Program-made: the position numbers and the translations under genes
From: Lachnospiraceae bacterium
GTDB lineage: Bacteria > Bacillota > Clostridia > Lachnospirales > Lachnospiraceae
NCBI GenBank assembly: GCA_028689585.1
Contig: JAQVCW010000015.1
Coordinates: 1-64,000, forward strand
Direction: 5' to 3'
DNA: 64,000 nucleotides
Shown: piece by piece, positions 33,236 to 43,201 of the stretch
Position numbering within the stretch: the stretch's first letter is position 1
Layout of the letters: every line of letters starts with the position of its first letter
Notes under the pieces: model-generated
Seen by the model: only the letters and a program-made list of their open reading frames with translations
Told to the model about the DNA's origin: nothing
Database searches by the model: none

Positions 33236-33826
33236 ATGAAAATATATTATTGCAGAGATCTGCGGCAGGAGAAAAGCCTGCATAGTCTGGCTTATTTGTT
33301 ATTAGAAGAAGCATTGAAAAGGGAATATCCGGGGCTGGCCTTTGACCAGCCTGTTTCTTATGGAAAAAAACCTATGGGAAAACCGTATCTGGTGGATTAT
33401 CCGGAGATTTTTTTTAACATCAGCCACTGTCCCCGGTGTGTTGCCTGTGTTTTGGGAACTGCGGAAGTGGGAATTGATGTGGAAAGGCGATTTGAATGGA
33501 AGAATAATCTGGCATCCCGGATCTGCCATGAGGCAGAGTGGGCGGAACTGGAACACCGGCCAGAAGCGGAGAAGAAAGATGGTCTGAATCTTCTGTGGAG
33601 CTGGAAAGAAAGCTATATGAAAATGTTGGGAACAGGGATCCGAAGCGATCTGAGAAAAGTGGATTTTTCGGGAATGCTGAGGGAAGCGCTGGCGGAAGAG
33701 AGTCGGAGATGCTGCCGGGATAAGAAGAAAAATTTTTATTATAATCTGCAGACGGAGGAGTTTACACTGGTGTGCTGCGGCAGGGAGAAGCTGACGGGAA
33801 TGATTGAGGTACCTCATCTGCTGTAG
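33236..33826 (+). CDS. 4'-phosphopantetheinyl transferase (Sfp type)
   Basis: This encodes 196 residues from ATG 33236, directly after sigK. Sfp motifs are present: KPYLVDYPEIFFNISHC, AEVGIDVERRFEW (Mg-binding Asp) and LLWSWKESYMKMLGTG (Glu and Lys). It should attach the pantetheine arm to carrier proteins. The family often serves peptide or polyketide synthases; no such genes are in the window. The short distance to sigK suggests one transcript. Confidence 0.87.
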   Translation: MKIYYCRDLRQEKSLHSLAYLLLEEALKREYPGLAFDQPVSYGKKPMGKPYLVDYPEIFFNISHCPRCVACVLGTAEVGIDVERRFEWKNNLASRICHEAEWAELEHRPEAEKKDGLNLLWSWKESYMKMLGTGIRSDLRKVDFSGMLREALAEESRRCCRDKKKNFYYNLQTEEFTLVCCGREKLTGMIEVPHLL

Positions 33827-33919
33827 AGAGATGCAAAGAGTTCGGAGAACGTGCGGTGTCTTCTGTGCTGTTTTGGTATCCGGAAGCATTCTGATTTTAT
33901 GAATTACAGCAGGAAACGA

Positions 33920-33973
33920 AACCTGGGGAGACTTAACTGCTTTATGCGGATAAAGGTCTCTCCAGGTTTTTGC
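33920..33973 (+). terminator. Terminator after the phosphopantetheinyl transferase gene
   Basis: AACCTGGGGAGACTT pairs with AAGGTCTCTCCAGGTT, followed by TTT. Confidence 0.75.
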
Positions 33974-34536
33974 TGTTTAACAATTAATTTATTTTATACT
34001 TGCAATTGTTATTTTATTGTGCTAATATATAGGCACATATCAAATGAATAATAACATAAAATATATGAAGAGAAAAAAACGCATTCGGTACAAGTAACCG
34101 AAGTAACCGAAGTAACCGAAGTAACCGAAGTAACCGAAGTAACCGAAGTAGCCGAAGTAGCCGAAGTAGCCGAAGTAGCCGAAGTAGCCGAAATAACCGT
34201 GTCAACTACGTAAATCTTATAAACCACATAGGCTGAAATGATGTTCAAATGGTTTTCTTAAAGTCAAATTTTGCAGGTTCTGCTTTTATTCCTTTATTTT
34301 AGATTTTAATTTATTTAAGTAAATGTTACTAATAAAATTTTTTGCTTCTAAATGCTCTGTTTTTAAATTCGCCGCTTCAGATATGAGGAATGCCAGGCGG
34401 CGGGGACTTGTTTGTGTCAGCGGAAGGTCAGGCTCCTGCCGGCAGGCAGCGATGGCAGCTATAAAATACAGGGCGCGAATGCGAATAGCCGATTTGATCC
34501 ATAAGTCATTATCCGGATTGGGGAAAGGGGGATTCT
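33974..34536. other. Gene-free A/T-rich stretch with a 9-bp array
   Basis: Apart from the 9-bp tandem array at 34092-34199 I see no convincing gene. The A/T-rich part after the array (34230-34370) could hold the comM promoter, but no clean -35/-10 pair stands out. Confidence 0.5.
34092..34199. repeat. 9-bp tandem array, 12 units
   Basis: Six AAGTAACCG units, then five AAGTAGCCG units, then one AAATAACCG run without gaps for 108 bp. The two variant blocks show expansion from different founders. Arg-Leu-Leu and Ser-Ala-Thr frames on the minus strand are by-products of the period of nine. Confidence 0.97.
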
Positions 34537-36078
34537 ATGTTCGGAACTGCAGTGACTGCCGCTATCTGCGGCATTGAAAGCAAAAGGATAACCGTAGAGG
34601 CTGATGTTAGCGATGGACTGCCGATGTTTACTATGGTGGGATATCTTTCTTCAGAAGTACGGGAAGCGCAGGAGCGAGTCAGGACTGCATTGAAAAATTC
34701 AGGATTTCGTTTACTGCCAAAGCGTGTGACGATCAATCTGGCGCCTGCGGATATTCGAAAAGAGGGTTCGGGGTTTGATCTGCCGATCGCAGTGGCGGTA
34801 CTGACTGCCTATGGCTATCTTCCTCAGGATGCTCTGGAGGGTGTTTTCTTTGCGGGGGAGCTCAGTCTGAACGGTGAAATTAATGGAATACACGGTATTA
34901 TGTCCATGGCTGCGGCTGCTTTGGAGTGCGGCTGCCATACCTGTATTATTCCTATGGCAAACAGGATGGAAGGTGCCGTGATTCAGGGAATACGCGTGCT
35001 TGGAGCGTCGAATATTTCGGAAGTGATAAATTTTTTTACATCTAATGGAAAACTGACTGAGACACATATTAATATAGAAGAAATACTGTCTGAACAGGAG
35101 AATTCCTATTCGGTAGATTTTGCTGAGATCCAGGGTCAGGAGGTTTTGCGCCGGGGTGCGGAGGTGGCAGTATCGGGAATGCACAATCTGCTCATTATTG
35201 GACCGCCCGGAGTGGGAAAATCCATGATCGCACAGAGAATTCCTACTATTCTACCGCCCCTTGGCATAGAGGAAGCACTGGAAATATCGAAAATACACAG
35301 TATCGCAGGGGTACTGCCGGAAGGGAAAGGAATTATGACAACCCGTCCGTTTCGGGCTCCTCATCATACCATTACCCGGACAGCACTGGCAGGAGGCGGC
35401 AGGGTGCCAAGGCCCGGAGAGGTAAGCCTGGCTCATCATGCCCTGCTCTATCTGGATGAATTGCCGGAATTTCAAAAGGACACGCTGGAAATACTGCGGC
35501 AGCCACTGGAAGATGGACAAGTATGCATTGCAAGAAATACCGGCACTTATATTTTTCCGGCTGATTTTATGCTGGTAGCTTCCATGAATCCCTGCAAGTG
35601 CGGATATTATCCGGACAGAAACCGATGCAGTTGTTCCATCCGGGAGGTAAAGCGTTATCTGGATCATATCAGTCAGCCGCTTCTGGACCGGATGGATATC
35701 TGTGTGGAAGCGGCTCCGGTATCCTATATGGAACTGAGCAGCGGAAGAAAAGGAGAGAGTTCAGCGGACATTCGAAAACGGGTGGTAAAGGCCCAGAAAA
35801 TCCAGCAGAAGCGCTATGCGGGAACCGAAGTGAAATTCAATGCAGGATTAAAAACATCCGAGATAAAGAAATACTGTTATCTGGGAAAAACGGAAGAGAG
35901 TCTGATGAAAGAGACATTTGAAAAACTGCAGTTGAGCGGCAGAGCATACCACCGCATTTTGAAAGTAGCGCGAACGATTGCTGATTTAGACGAAAAAGAT
36001 CAGATCGGAGTGCTTCATTTGAAGGAAGCGATATGCTACCGCTCACTGGATAAAAAATACTGGGGTGGTAATTTTTAA
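34537..36078 (+). CDS. comM: YifB/ComM-family Mg-chelatase-like ATPase
   Basis: This encodes 513 residues from ATG 34537 (AAAGGGGG upstream). An N-terminal ChlI-like/Lon-like domain (about 20-160) is followed by an AAA+ core with Walker A IGPPGVGKSMIAQR and Walker B LLYLDELPEF, a cysteine pair region (NPCKCGYYPDRNRCSC), and a C-terminal lid domain. In other bacteria ComM is a branch-migrating helicase used in natural transformation. dprA follows, which supports a DNA-uptake or recombination role. Confidence 0.93.
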   Translation: MFGTAVTAAICGIESKRITVEADVSDGLPMFTMVGYLSSEVREAQERVRTALKNSGFRLLPKRVTINLAPADIRKEGSGFDLPIAVAVLTAYGYLPQDALEGVFFAGELSLNGEINGIHGIMSMAAAALECGCHTCIIPMANRMEGAVIQGIRVLGASNISEVINFFTSNGKLTETHINIEEILSEQENSYSVDFAEIQGQEVLRRGAEVAVSGMHNLLIIGPPGVGKSMIAQRIPTILPPLGIEEALEISKIHSIAGVLPEGKGIMTTRPFRAPHHTITRTALAGGGRVPRPGEVSLAHHALLYLDELPEFQKDTLEILRQPLEDGQVCIARNTGTYIFPADFMLVASMNPCKCGYYPDRNRCSCSIREVKRYLDHISQPLLDRMDICVEAAPVSYMELSSGRKGESSADIRKRVVKAQKIQQKRYAGTEVKFNAGLKTSEIKKYCYLGKTEESLMKETFEKLQLSGRAYHRILKVARTIADLDEKDQIGVLHLKEAICYRSLDKKYWGGNF

Positions 36079-36130
36079 CATGCGGTATTGGCCCATTTGC
36101 TGCAAGCAAATTCGTAATGGGCTGATGTTC
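36079..36130 (+). repeat. Leader palindrome, copy 8 (first of three before dprA)
   Basis: TATTGGCCCATTTGCTGCAA, GCAAATTCG and TAATGGGCTGATGTTC; no upstream hairpin. Confidence 0.85.
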
Positions 36131-36138
36131 AAGAGATT

Positions 36139-36216
36139 GTGTTAAGTTTTGGCAGAAAACTTAACATGCAGCATCAGCCCATTTGCTGAAAGCAAATTTA
36201 TAATGGGCTGATGTTC
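36139..36216 (+). repeat. Compound leader palindrome, copy 9 (second before dprA)
   Basis: The upstream hairpin GTTAAGTTTT/AAAACTTAAC is followed by GCAGCATCAGCCCATTTGC, GCAAATTTA and TAATGGGCTGATGTTC. Copies 9 and 10 differ by two bases at the hairpin loop and repeat with a period of 86 bp. Confidence 0.9.
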
Positions 36217-36224
36217 AAGAGATT

Positions 36225-36302
36225 GTGTTAAGTTTTCGCAGAAAACTTAACATGCAGCATCAGCCCATTTGCTGAAAGCAAATTTATAATGGGCTGATGT
36301 TC
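36225..36302 (+). repeat. Compound leader palindrome, copy 10 (third before dprA)
   Basis: This is a near-identical tandem copy of the unit before it, ending 19 bp before the dprA start. Its ATG in GATGTTC (36297) is in frame with dprA. Confidence 0.9.
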
Positions 36303-36320
36303 AAGAAAGGACAAAACAGT

Positions 36321-37412
36321 ATGGAAGAATATTGGATGGGAATCTGCAGTATTCCAGGAGTATACCAGGCCCAGATCGATCAGTTGATCCGGCACTTTGG
36401 AAATCCAAAGGCCGCATGGGAGGCGAAGGAGACGGAGTTTAAAATTTGGAAAGAGAAAGAAGTAAAGTGGATCGATGATTTCCTGACATTTCGAAAACAC
36501 CATTCGATTGCAGGAGTTTGTCATAGAGCCAGAGAAAAGGGAATAAACTTTATCAGCCGGGATAATGAAAGCTTTCCAGAAAAACTGAAAAATCTGACGG
36601 ATTGTCCGGCCGGACTGTTTTATAAGGGCAGACTGCCGAATCCGGAACAGTATTCGGTGGCAATTATCGGAGCAAGACAATGCAGTCATTATGGAAAAGT
36701 GATGGCGCAGGAGCTGAGCAGTGCAATGACGGAGGCCGGAGCCCAGGTGATCAGCGGCATGGCATACGGAATTGACGGATATGCCCAGATGGCTTCGGTC
36801 TCCCGGGGAGGGGACAGCTTTGGCATTTTAGGCTGCGGTGTGGATATCTGCTATCCGGTGGAAAATTATTCCTTATATTCCATGCTTCAGGAGTCCGGCG
36901 GTCTGATTTCTGAATTTCCGGTGGGAAGCCAGCCTCAGCGCATTCACTTCCCAATGCGAAACCGTATTATCAGCGGTCTTTCCGATGTGGTCGTGGTGGT
37001 GGAGGCGAGAAAAAAGAGCGGTTCCCTGATCACGGCAGACCTGGCACTGGATCAGGGAAAGGATGTATATGCTGTGCCGGGAAGAAATGGCGATGTTTTA
37101 AGCTACGGATGCAATCATCTGATCGAGCAGGGGGCAGGGCTGGTATTATCAGTGGAAAGCCTGCTGGAACACTTGAATTTGTTGAAAAAAACAGAGAAAA
37201 ACAGGGAAGAAACACAGAAGAAAAAACAACTTGCCCTTGCGCGGGAAGAAAATTTGTTGTATAGTAATCTCAATTTGCGGCCGAAAAGCCTTCAGGAACT
37301 GTCGGAGAAAACAGATTTTTCATTGCCGGTTCTGATCAATGCTTTATATGAACTGGAGCGAAAAGGGCTGGCAGCAGAGATTTCAAAGAATTATTATGCA
37401 AAATTGAAATAA
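36321..37412 (+). CDS. dprA: DNA processing protein DprA (Smf)
   Basis: This encodes 363 residues from ATG 36321 (AAAGGA upstream); the in-frame ATG 36297 lies in the leader palindrome. It has an N-terminal helical domain, then a Rossmann core (VAIIGARQCSHYGKVMAQEL, VISGMAYGIDGYAQ, VVVVEARKKSGSLITADLAL) and a C-terminal winged helix. DprA loads RecA on incoming single strands in transformation. The order comM-dprA-topA is conserved. Three leader palindromes stacked in front of it are unique in this window. Confidence 0.95.
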   Translation: MEEYWMGICSIPGVYQAQIDQLIRHFGNPKAAWEAKETEFKIWKEKEVKWIDDFLTFRKHHSIAGVCHRAREKGINFISRDNESFPEKLKNLTDCPAGLFYKGRLPNPEQYSVAIIGARQCSHYGKVMAQELSSAMTEAGAQVISGMAYGIDGYAQMASVSRGGDSFGILGCGVDICYPVENYSLYSMLQESGGLISEFPVGSQPQRIHFPMRNRIISGLSDVVVVVEARKKSGSLITADLALDQGKDVYAVPGRNGDVLSYGCNHLIEQGAGLVLSVESLLEHLNLLKKTEKNREETQKKKQLALAREENLLYSNLNLRPKSLQELSEKTDFSLPVLINALYELERKGLAAEISKNYYAKLK

Positions 37413-37513
37413 AGGTGCAGTGCTTTCAAACATGGGAAAATACTGGAATTTTCCTGCCATGCCGCAAGGTCTGGCTGCCTGGTGCCGATATTTCACGGGA
37501 GGAAAATTCGTAT

Positions 37514-39586
37514 ATGGCAAAGTATCTTGTGATTGTGGAATCCCCGACTAAGGTGAAGACAATCAAAAAATTTCTGGGTTCTAATTATGAAGTGATGGCT
37601 TCCAATGGCCATGTCCGTGATCTGCCTAAGAGTCAGTTGGGATTTTCACCGGAAAATGATTACGAACCAAAATATATTACAATCCGCGGGAAAGGGGATA
37701 TTCTGGCAGCCTTGCGCAAGGCTGTAAAAAAAGCAGATAAAGTTTATCTGGCAACGGACCCTGACCGCGAGGGTGAGGCGATTTCCTGGCATCTGGCACA
37801 GGCTTTGAAGCTGGAAGACAAGAAAATGTTTCGGATCACATTTAATGAAATTACAAAAACAGCGGTAAAGGATGCGCTGAAGCATGCCAGAACCATTGAT
37901 ATGGACATGGTGGATGCACAGCAGACCAGAAGAATACTGGACCGGATGGTTGGTTACCGCATCAGCCCGCTGCTGTGGGCAAAGATCAAGCGCGGACTGA
38001 GCGCCGGGCGCGTTCAGTCTGTAGCACTGCGCATCATTGGAGACAGAGAGGATGAAATCAACGCATTTATTCCTCAGGAATACTGGACTATGGATGCGAT
38101 CCTGAATCTGGAGGGAGAAAAGAAGCCTCTGACTGCCAAATTTTATGGCAGGGACAAAAAGATCACTATTTCTTCGAAGGAAGAGCTGGATACCATAGTG
38201 AAAGAACTGGATGGAGCAGTCTATCGTGTGGATGAGATAAAAAAGGGAGAGCGGATTAAAAAAGCGCCGTTACCATTTACCACCAGTACCCTGCAGCAGG
38301 AGGCAGCCAAGGTATTGAACTTTTCCACCCAGAAGACGATGCGTATGGCGCAGCAGCTCTATGAAGGAATTGATCTGAAGGGAGAGGGAACCGCAGGCTT
38401 GATTACTTATCTGCGTACCGATTCTACCCGTATTTCAGAGGAAGCGGATCAGGCAGCAAAGGATTATATCGGGAAAACTTACGGAGAAGAATATGTCTCC
38501 ACTGCAGTCACCGAGAAAAAGGCCGGTCAGAAAATACAGGATGCCCACGAAGCCATCCGTCCATCTGATATTAACCGCAGTCCGGTCATGGTAAAAGAAG
38601 CGCTGAGCAGAGATCAGTTTCGTCTGTACCAGCTCATTTGGAAGCGTTTTACAGCCAGCAGGATGGAGCAGGCTCGCTATGAAACTACCTCAGTAAAGAT
38701 CGGTGCAAACGACTATATTTTCACTGTATCCGCATCGAAACTGCTGTTTCCGGGCTTTCTGTCGGTCTATTCGGAAGAAGAGGATGAGACGAAAAGCAGT
38801 AATGTGCTGAGCGGAAAACTGGATGAAGCTTCGAAGCTGACGCTGAAGGAATTTGACAATAAGCAGCACTTCACCCAGCCCCCTGCACATTATACGGAGG
38901 CATCTCTGGTAAAGACGCTGGAAGAGCTGGGGATTGGGCGGCCAAGTACTTATGCGCCTACGATTACCACGCTGCTTGCCAGAAGATATGTATTGAAAGA
39001 ACAGAAAAATTTATATATGACAGAGCTGGGAGAGGCTGTGAACCGTATGATGCTTCGGGCATTCCCAAGTATAGTGGATGTGACCTTTACCGCTACCATG
39101 GAATCTCTGCTGGATTCTGTGGGTGACGGGAATCTGGAATGGAAGACAGTGGTCCGGAATTTTTATCCAGATCTGGATCAGGCGGTGGCAGAGGCGGAAA
39201 AGAGTCTGGAAAAAGTCTCTATCGCAGACGAGGTGACGGATGTCATCTGTGAAGAATGCGGGCGCAATATGGTAATTAAATATGGGCCCCATGGAAAGTT
39301 TCTGGCATGTCCCGGCTTCCCGGACTGCAGAAACACAAAGCCTTATCTGGAGAAGGCAGGAGTGACCTGCCCGAAATGCGGAAAAGAAATCGTTATAAGA
39401 AAAACCAAAAAGGGCAGAAGATATTTCGGATGCGAAAATCCGGAATGTGATTTTATGTCCTGGCAGAAACCGTCAAATGAAAAATGCCCGGAATGTGGCA
39501 GCTATATGCTGGAAAAAGGAAATAAATTGTTGTGTGCCAATGAAAATTGTGGCTATATTGTGAACAATATTTCGAATAAAGCGTAA
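37514..39586 (+). CDS. topA: DNA topoisomerase I
   Basis: This encodes 690 residues from ATG 37514 (GGGAGG upstream). It has a TOPRIM domain at the N-terminus (KYLVIVESPTKVKTIKKFLG, ATDPDREGEAISWH), the catalytic Tyr at about residue 299 in ITYLRTDSTR, and three C-terminal four-cysteine zinc repeats (CEECGRNM, CPKCGKEI, CPECGSYM). It is a type IA enzyme that relaxes negative supercoils. The position between dprA and codY is usual for Firmicutes. Confidence 0.97.
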   Translation: MAKYLVIVESPTKVKTIKKFLGSNYEVMASNGHVRDLPKSQLGFSPENDYEPKYITIRGKGDILAALRKAVKKADKVYLATDPDREGEAISWHLAQALKLEDKKMFRITFNEITKTAVKDALKHARTIDMDMVDAQQTRRILDRMVGYRISPLLWAKIKRGLSAGRVQSVALRIIGDREDEINAFIPQEYWTMDAILNLEGEKKPLTAKFYGRDKKITISSKEELDTIVKELDGAVYRVDEIKKGERIKKAPLPFTTSTLQQEAAKVLNFSTQKTMRMAQQLYEGIDLKGEGTAGLITYLRTDSTRISEEADQAAKDYIGKTYGEEYVSTAVTEKKAGQKIQDAHEAIRPSDINRSPVMVKEALSRDQFRLYQLIWKRFTASRMEQARYETTSVKIGANDYIFTVSASKLLFPGFLSVYSEEEDETKSSNVLSGKLDEASKLTLKEFDNKQHFTQPPAHYTEASLVKTLEELGIGRPSTYAPTITTLLARRYVLKEQKNLYMTELGEAVNRMMLRAFPSIVDVTFTATMESLLDSVGDGNLEWKTVVRNFYPDLDQAVAEAEKSLEKVSIADEVTDVICEECGRNMVIKYGPHGKFLACPGFPDCRNTKPYLEKAGVTCPKCGKEIVIRKTKKGRRYFGCENPECDFMSWQKPSNEKCPECGSYMLEKGNKLLCANENCGYIVNNISNKA

Positions 39587-39677
39587 AACTGCATTGAATT
39601 TCAGAAAATTATATGCTATAGTTTGAGTTAAGCGAAATGAAGCAGTCATTATGGTTTACGAAGATATAGGAGGCAGT

Positions 39678-40469
39678 ATGAGCGTACAGTTATTGGATAA
39701 AACGAGAAAAATCAATCAGCTTTTGCATAATAATAATACCAGTAAAGTGGTGTTTAATGATATCTGCGGGGTATTGACGGAGATTATGAATTCCAACATT
39801 CTGGTGATCAGCCGAAAAGGCAAGGTACTGGGAGTAAGCCAGTGTGACGGCGTGGAAGAGATTAATGAACTGATCGTGGACAAAGTGGGAGGATATATTG
39901 ATCCTATGTTAAATGAGCGCTTTCTGAGCGTATTGTCCACGAAAGAAAATGTAAATCTGGAAACACTGGGATTTGTCAGTCAGGATGTGAAAAGATATCA
40001 GGCAATCATTAATCCGATTGATATTGCAGGAGAACGTCTGGGAACCGTATTTATGTATAAAAGCGGGGAACAGTATGAAATTGATGATATTATACTGAGC
40101 GAGTACGGCACAACCGTGGTCGGCTTGGAAATGATGCGTTCCGTAAATGAGGAAAATGCAGAAGAGAACAGAAAGATTCAGATTGTGAAGTCTGCTATTG
40201 GTACCTTATCCTATTCTGAACTGGAAGCAATTATTCATATTTTCGATGAACTGGATGGAAATGAGGGAATCTTGGTGGCCAGCAAGATTGCAGACCGGGT
40301 GGGTATTACCAGATCCGTTATCGTGAATGCACTGCGCAAATTTGAAAGTGCCGGAGTGATTGAATCCAGATCCTCCGGGATGAAGGGAACTTATATTAAG
40401 GTTCTGAACGACGTGGTATTTGAAGAACTGAGCGAAATAAAAAAAGAAAAGAAAAAGAAACAGTTCTAA
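39678..40469 (+). CDS. codY: GTP/branched-chain amino acid sensing repressor CodY
   Basis: This encodes 263 residues from ATG 39678 (AGGAGGCAG upstream; ATG 39651 in frame is rejected). It has an N-terminal GAF domain (LLDKTRKINQLLHNN, MNSNILVISRKGKVLGVSQ) and a C-terminal winged helix (ASKIADRVGITRSVIVNALR, KFESAGVIESRSSGMKGTYI). It controls amino-acid and nutrient-limitation genes. A terminator follows at 40523. Confidence 0.96.
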   Translation: MSVQLLDKTRKINQLLHNNNTSKVVFNDICGVLTEIMNSNILVISRKGKVLGVSQCDGVEEINELIVDKVGGYIDPMLNERFLSVLSTKENVNLETLGFVSQDVKRYQAIINPIDIAGERLGTVFMYKSGEQYEIDDIILSEYGTTVVGLEMMRSVNEENAEENRKIQIVKSAIGTLSYSELEAIIHIFDELDGNEGILVASKIADRVGITRSVIVNALRKFESAGVIESRSSGMKGTYIKVLNDVVFEELSEIKKEKKKKQF

Positions 40470-40522
40470 GAGACCGGCTCAAAGCCAAATAGAGCAGCTA
40501 TCTAAAAATGTGGAAATGAAAT

Positions 40523-40570
40523 ACAGGAGCGAAGCTTATCTGATGCAGATAAACGGTTCCTGTATTTTTT
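40523..40570 (+). terminator. Terminator of codY
   Basis: Outer stem ACAGGA/TCCTGT and inner stem TTATCTG/CAGATAA, followed by ATTTTTT. Confidence 0.8.
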
Positions 40571-40784
40571 GTTGTGTTTCGAGATTCGGAATGTCTTAGG
40601 TGGTGGGCAGATGCTGTTTCATGGGAAGCAGGACAGGCCCCGCAGTAAGAATTAAGCCACATTTCGGAATTAGATTGGATTCGGGATTTATTGAATAAAA
40701 AAAGAAAAGTTAAGAAAACAGAAGAAAAATAGAGCATAATAGAGATAATTTAAGAATAATAAAAATATACAGGTTTCAAGGAGT
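40571..40784. other. Gene-free gap between codY and the groES promoter
   Basis: No gene, repeat or clear structure is seen in this 210-bp stretch. Confidence 0.5.
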
Positions 40785-40813
40785 TTGCATATTTTTCATA
40801 ATTTAACTAATAT
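40785..40813 (+). promoter_or_regulatory. groESL promoter
   Basis: TTGCAT (40785-40790), a 17-bp spacer and TAATAT (40808-40813) place the start near 40820, at the edge of the CIRCE element. Confidence 0.7.
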
Positions 40814-40824
40814 AGAACCATGAT

Positions 40825-40851
40825 TTAGCACTCGATTTGAGTGAGTGCTAA
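40825..40851. promoter_or_regulatory. CIRCE operator for HrcA
   Basis: TTAGCACTC, nine bases, GAGTGCTAA is a perfect CIRCE inverted repeat. It marks HrcA-controlled heat-shock expression of groES-groEL. Confidence 0.98.
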
Positions 40852-40890
40852 TAATAATTACAGAAAGCTATCTTTAAGGAGGAATATATT

Positions 40891-41175
40891 ATGAAGTTAG
40901 TACCTTTAGGCGACAGAGTTGTGTTAAAACAGTTGGAAGCAGAAGAAACTACAAAATCCGGTATTATTTTAACTACCAAATCTCAGGAAAAACCACAGGA
41001 AGCAGAAGTGGTAGCAGTTGGACCAGGCGGAATGGTGGATGGAAAAGAAGTCACCATGCAGGTAAAGGCCGGAGATAAGGTTATCTACTCCAAATATGCA
41101 GGAAATGAAGTAAAGCTGGAAGAGGAAGAATATATTATCGTAAAACAGAGTGATATTCTTGCTGTTGTTGAGTAA
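40891..41175 (+). CDS. groES: Co-chaperonin GroES
   Basis: This encodes 94 residues from ATG 40891 (AAGGAGG upstream). It shows full family identity: KLVPLGDRVVLKQLEAEETT, SGIILTTKSQEKPQEA, GDKVIYSKYAGNEVKLEEEE, YIIVKQSDILAVVE. It forms the seven-membered lid of GroEL. It is the first gene of the CIRCE-controlled operon. Confidence 0.98.
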   Translation: MKLVPLGDRVVLKQLEAEETTKSGIILTTKSQEKPQEAEVVAVGPGGMVDGKEVTMQVKAGDKVIYSKYAGNEVKLEEEEYIIVKQSDILAVVE

Positions 41176-41253
41176 GATCAGAGAAAGCTGTATTTTGAAA
41201 TTAAAATGAACGGCCTGACAGCAGATAAAAATGCGGGGCTGATATGACATTGA

Positions 41254-42900
<1,647 letters not shown>

Positions 42901-42930
42901 TAAAGAAAAATAAAATATAAAATAAAAATG

Positions 42931-42968
42931 AAAGGAGGCAATCGTCATGGACGATTGTCTCCTTTTGT
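42931..42968 (+). terminator. Terminator of groESL
   Basis: AAAGGAGGCAATCGT pairs with ACGATTGTCTCCTTTT around a short CATGG loop. Confidence 0.85.
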
Positions 42969-43053
42969 GGTAAACTAAACAGTGCCAAAGGAGTGCATTT
43001 TTTCTGTTCTGTTATGAGAAAAGATGCAGTACAAAGAGTCAGAGTTAAAAAAA

Positions 43054-43138
43054 GATACAGAGCAAAAAATGATACAGAGCAAAAAATGATACAGAGCAAA
43101 AAAAGAGACAGAGCAAAAAAAGAGACAGAGCAAAAAAG
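43054..43138 (+). repeat. 17-bp tandem repeat, five units
   Basis: Units GATACAGAGCAAAAAAT or GAGACAGAGCAAAAAAA start at 43054, 43071, 43088, 43105 and 43122. They lie in the leader of the 43202 gene. Confidence 0.85.
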
Positions 43139-43201
43139 CAGTACAAAAAAACAGAGGGCGGCGGAATCAGATCTGTCTGCCGGACATATAAGGGGCGTTG
43201 T

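Noticed and set aside
34092-34199. Possible CRISPR array
   Set aside because: The units are 9 bp with no spacers and no cas genes are present.
34014-34205. Minus-strand frame with eleven Arg-Leu-Leu repeats
   Set aside because: It is a by-product of the 9-bp array; there is no ribosome site and the flanks do not look coding.
34323-34577. Plus-strand frame starting MLLIKFFASKC
   Set aside because: It overlaps the comM start, has no ribosome site and no recognisable pattern.
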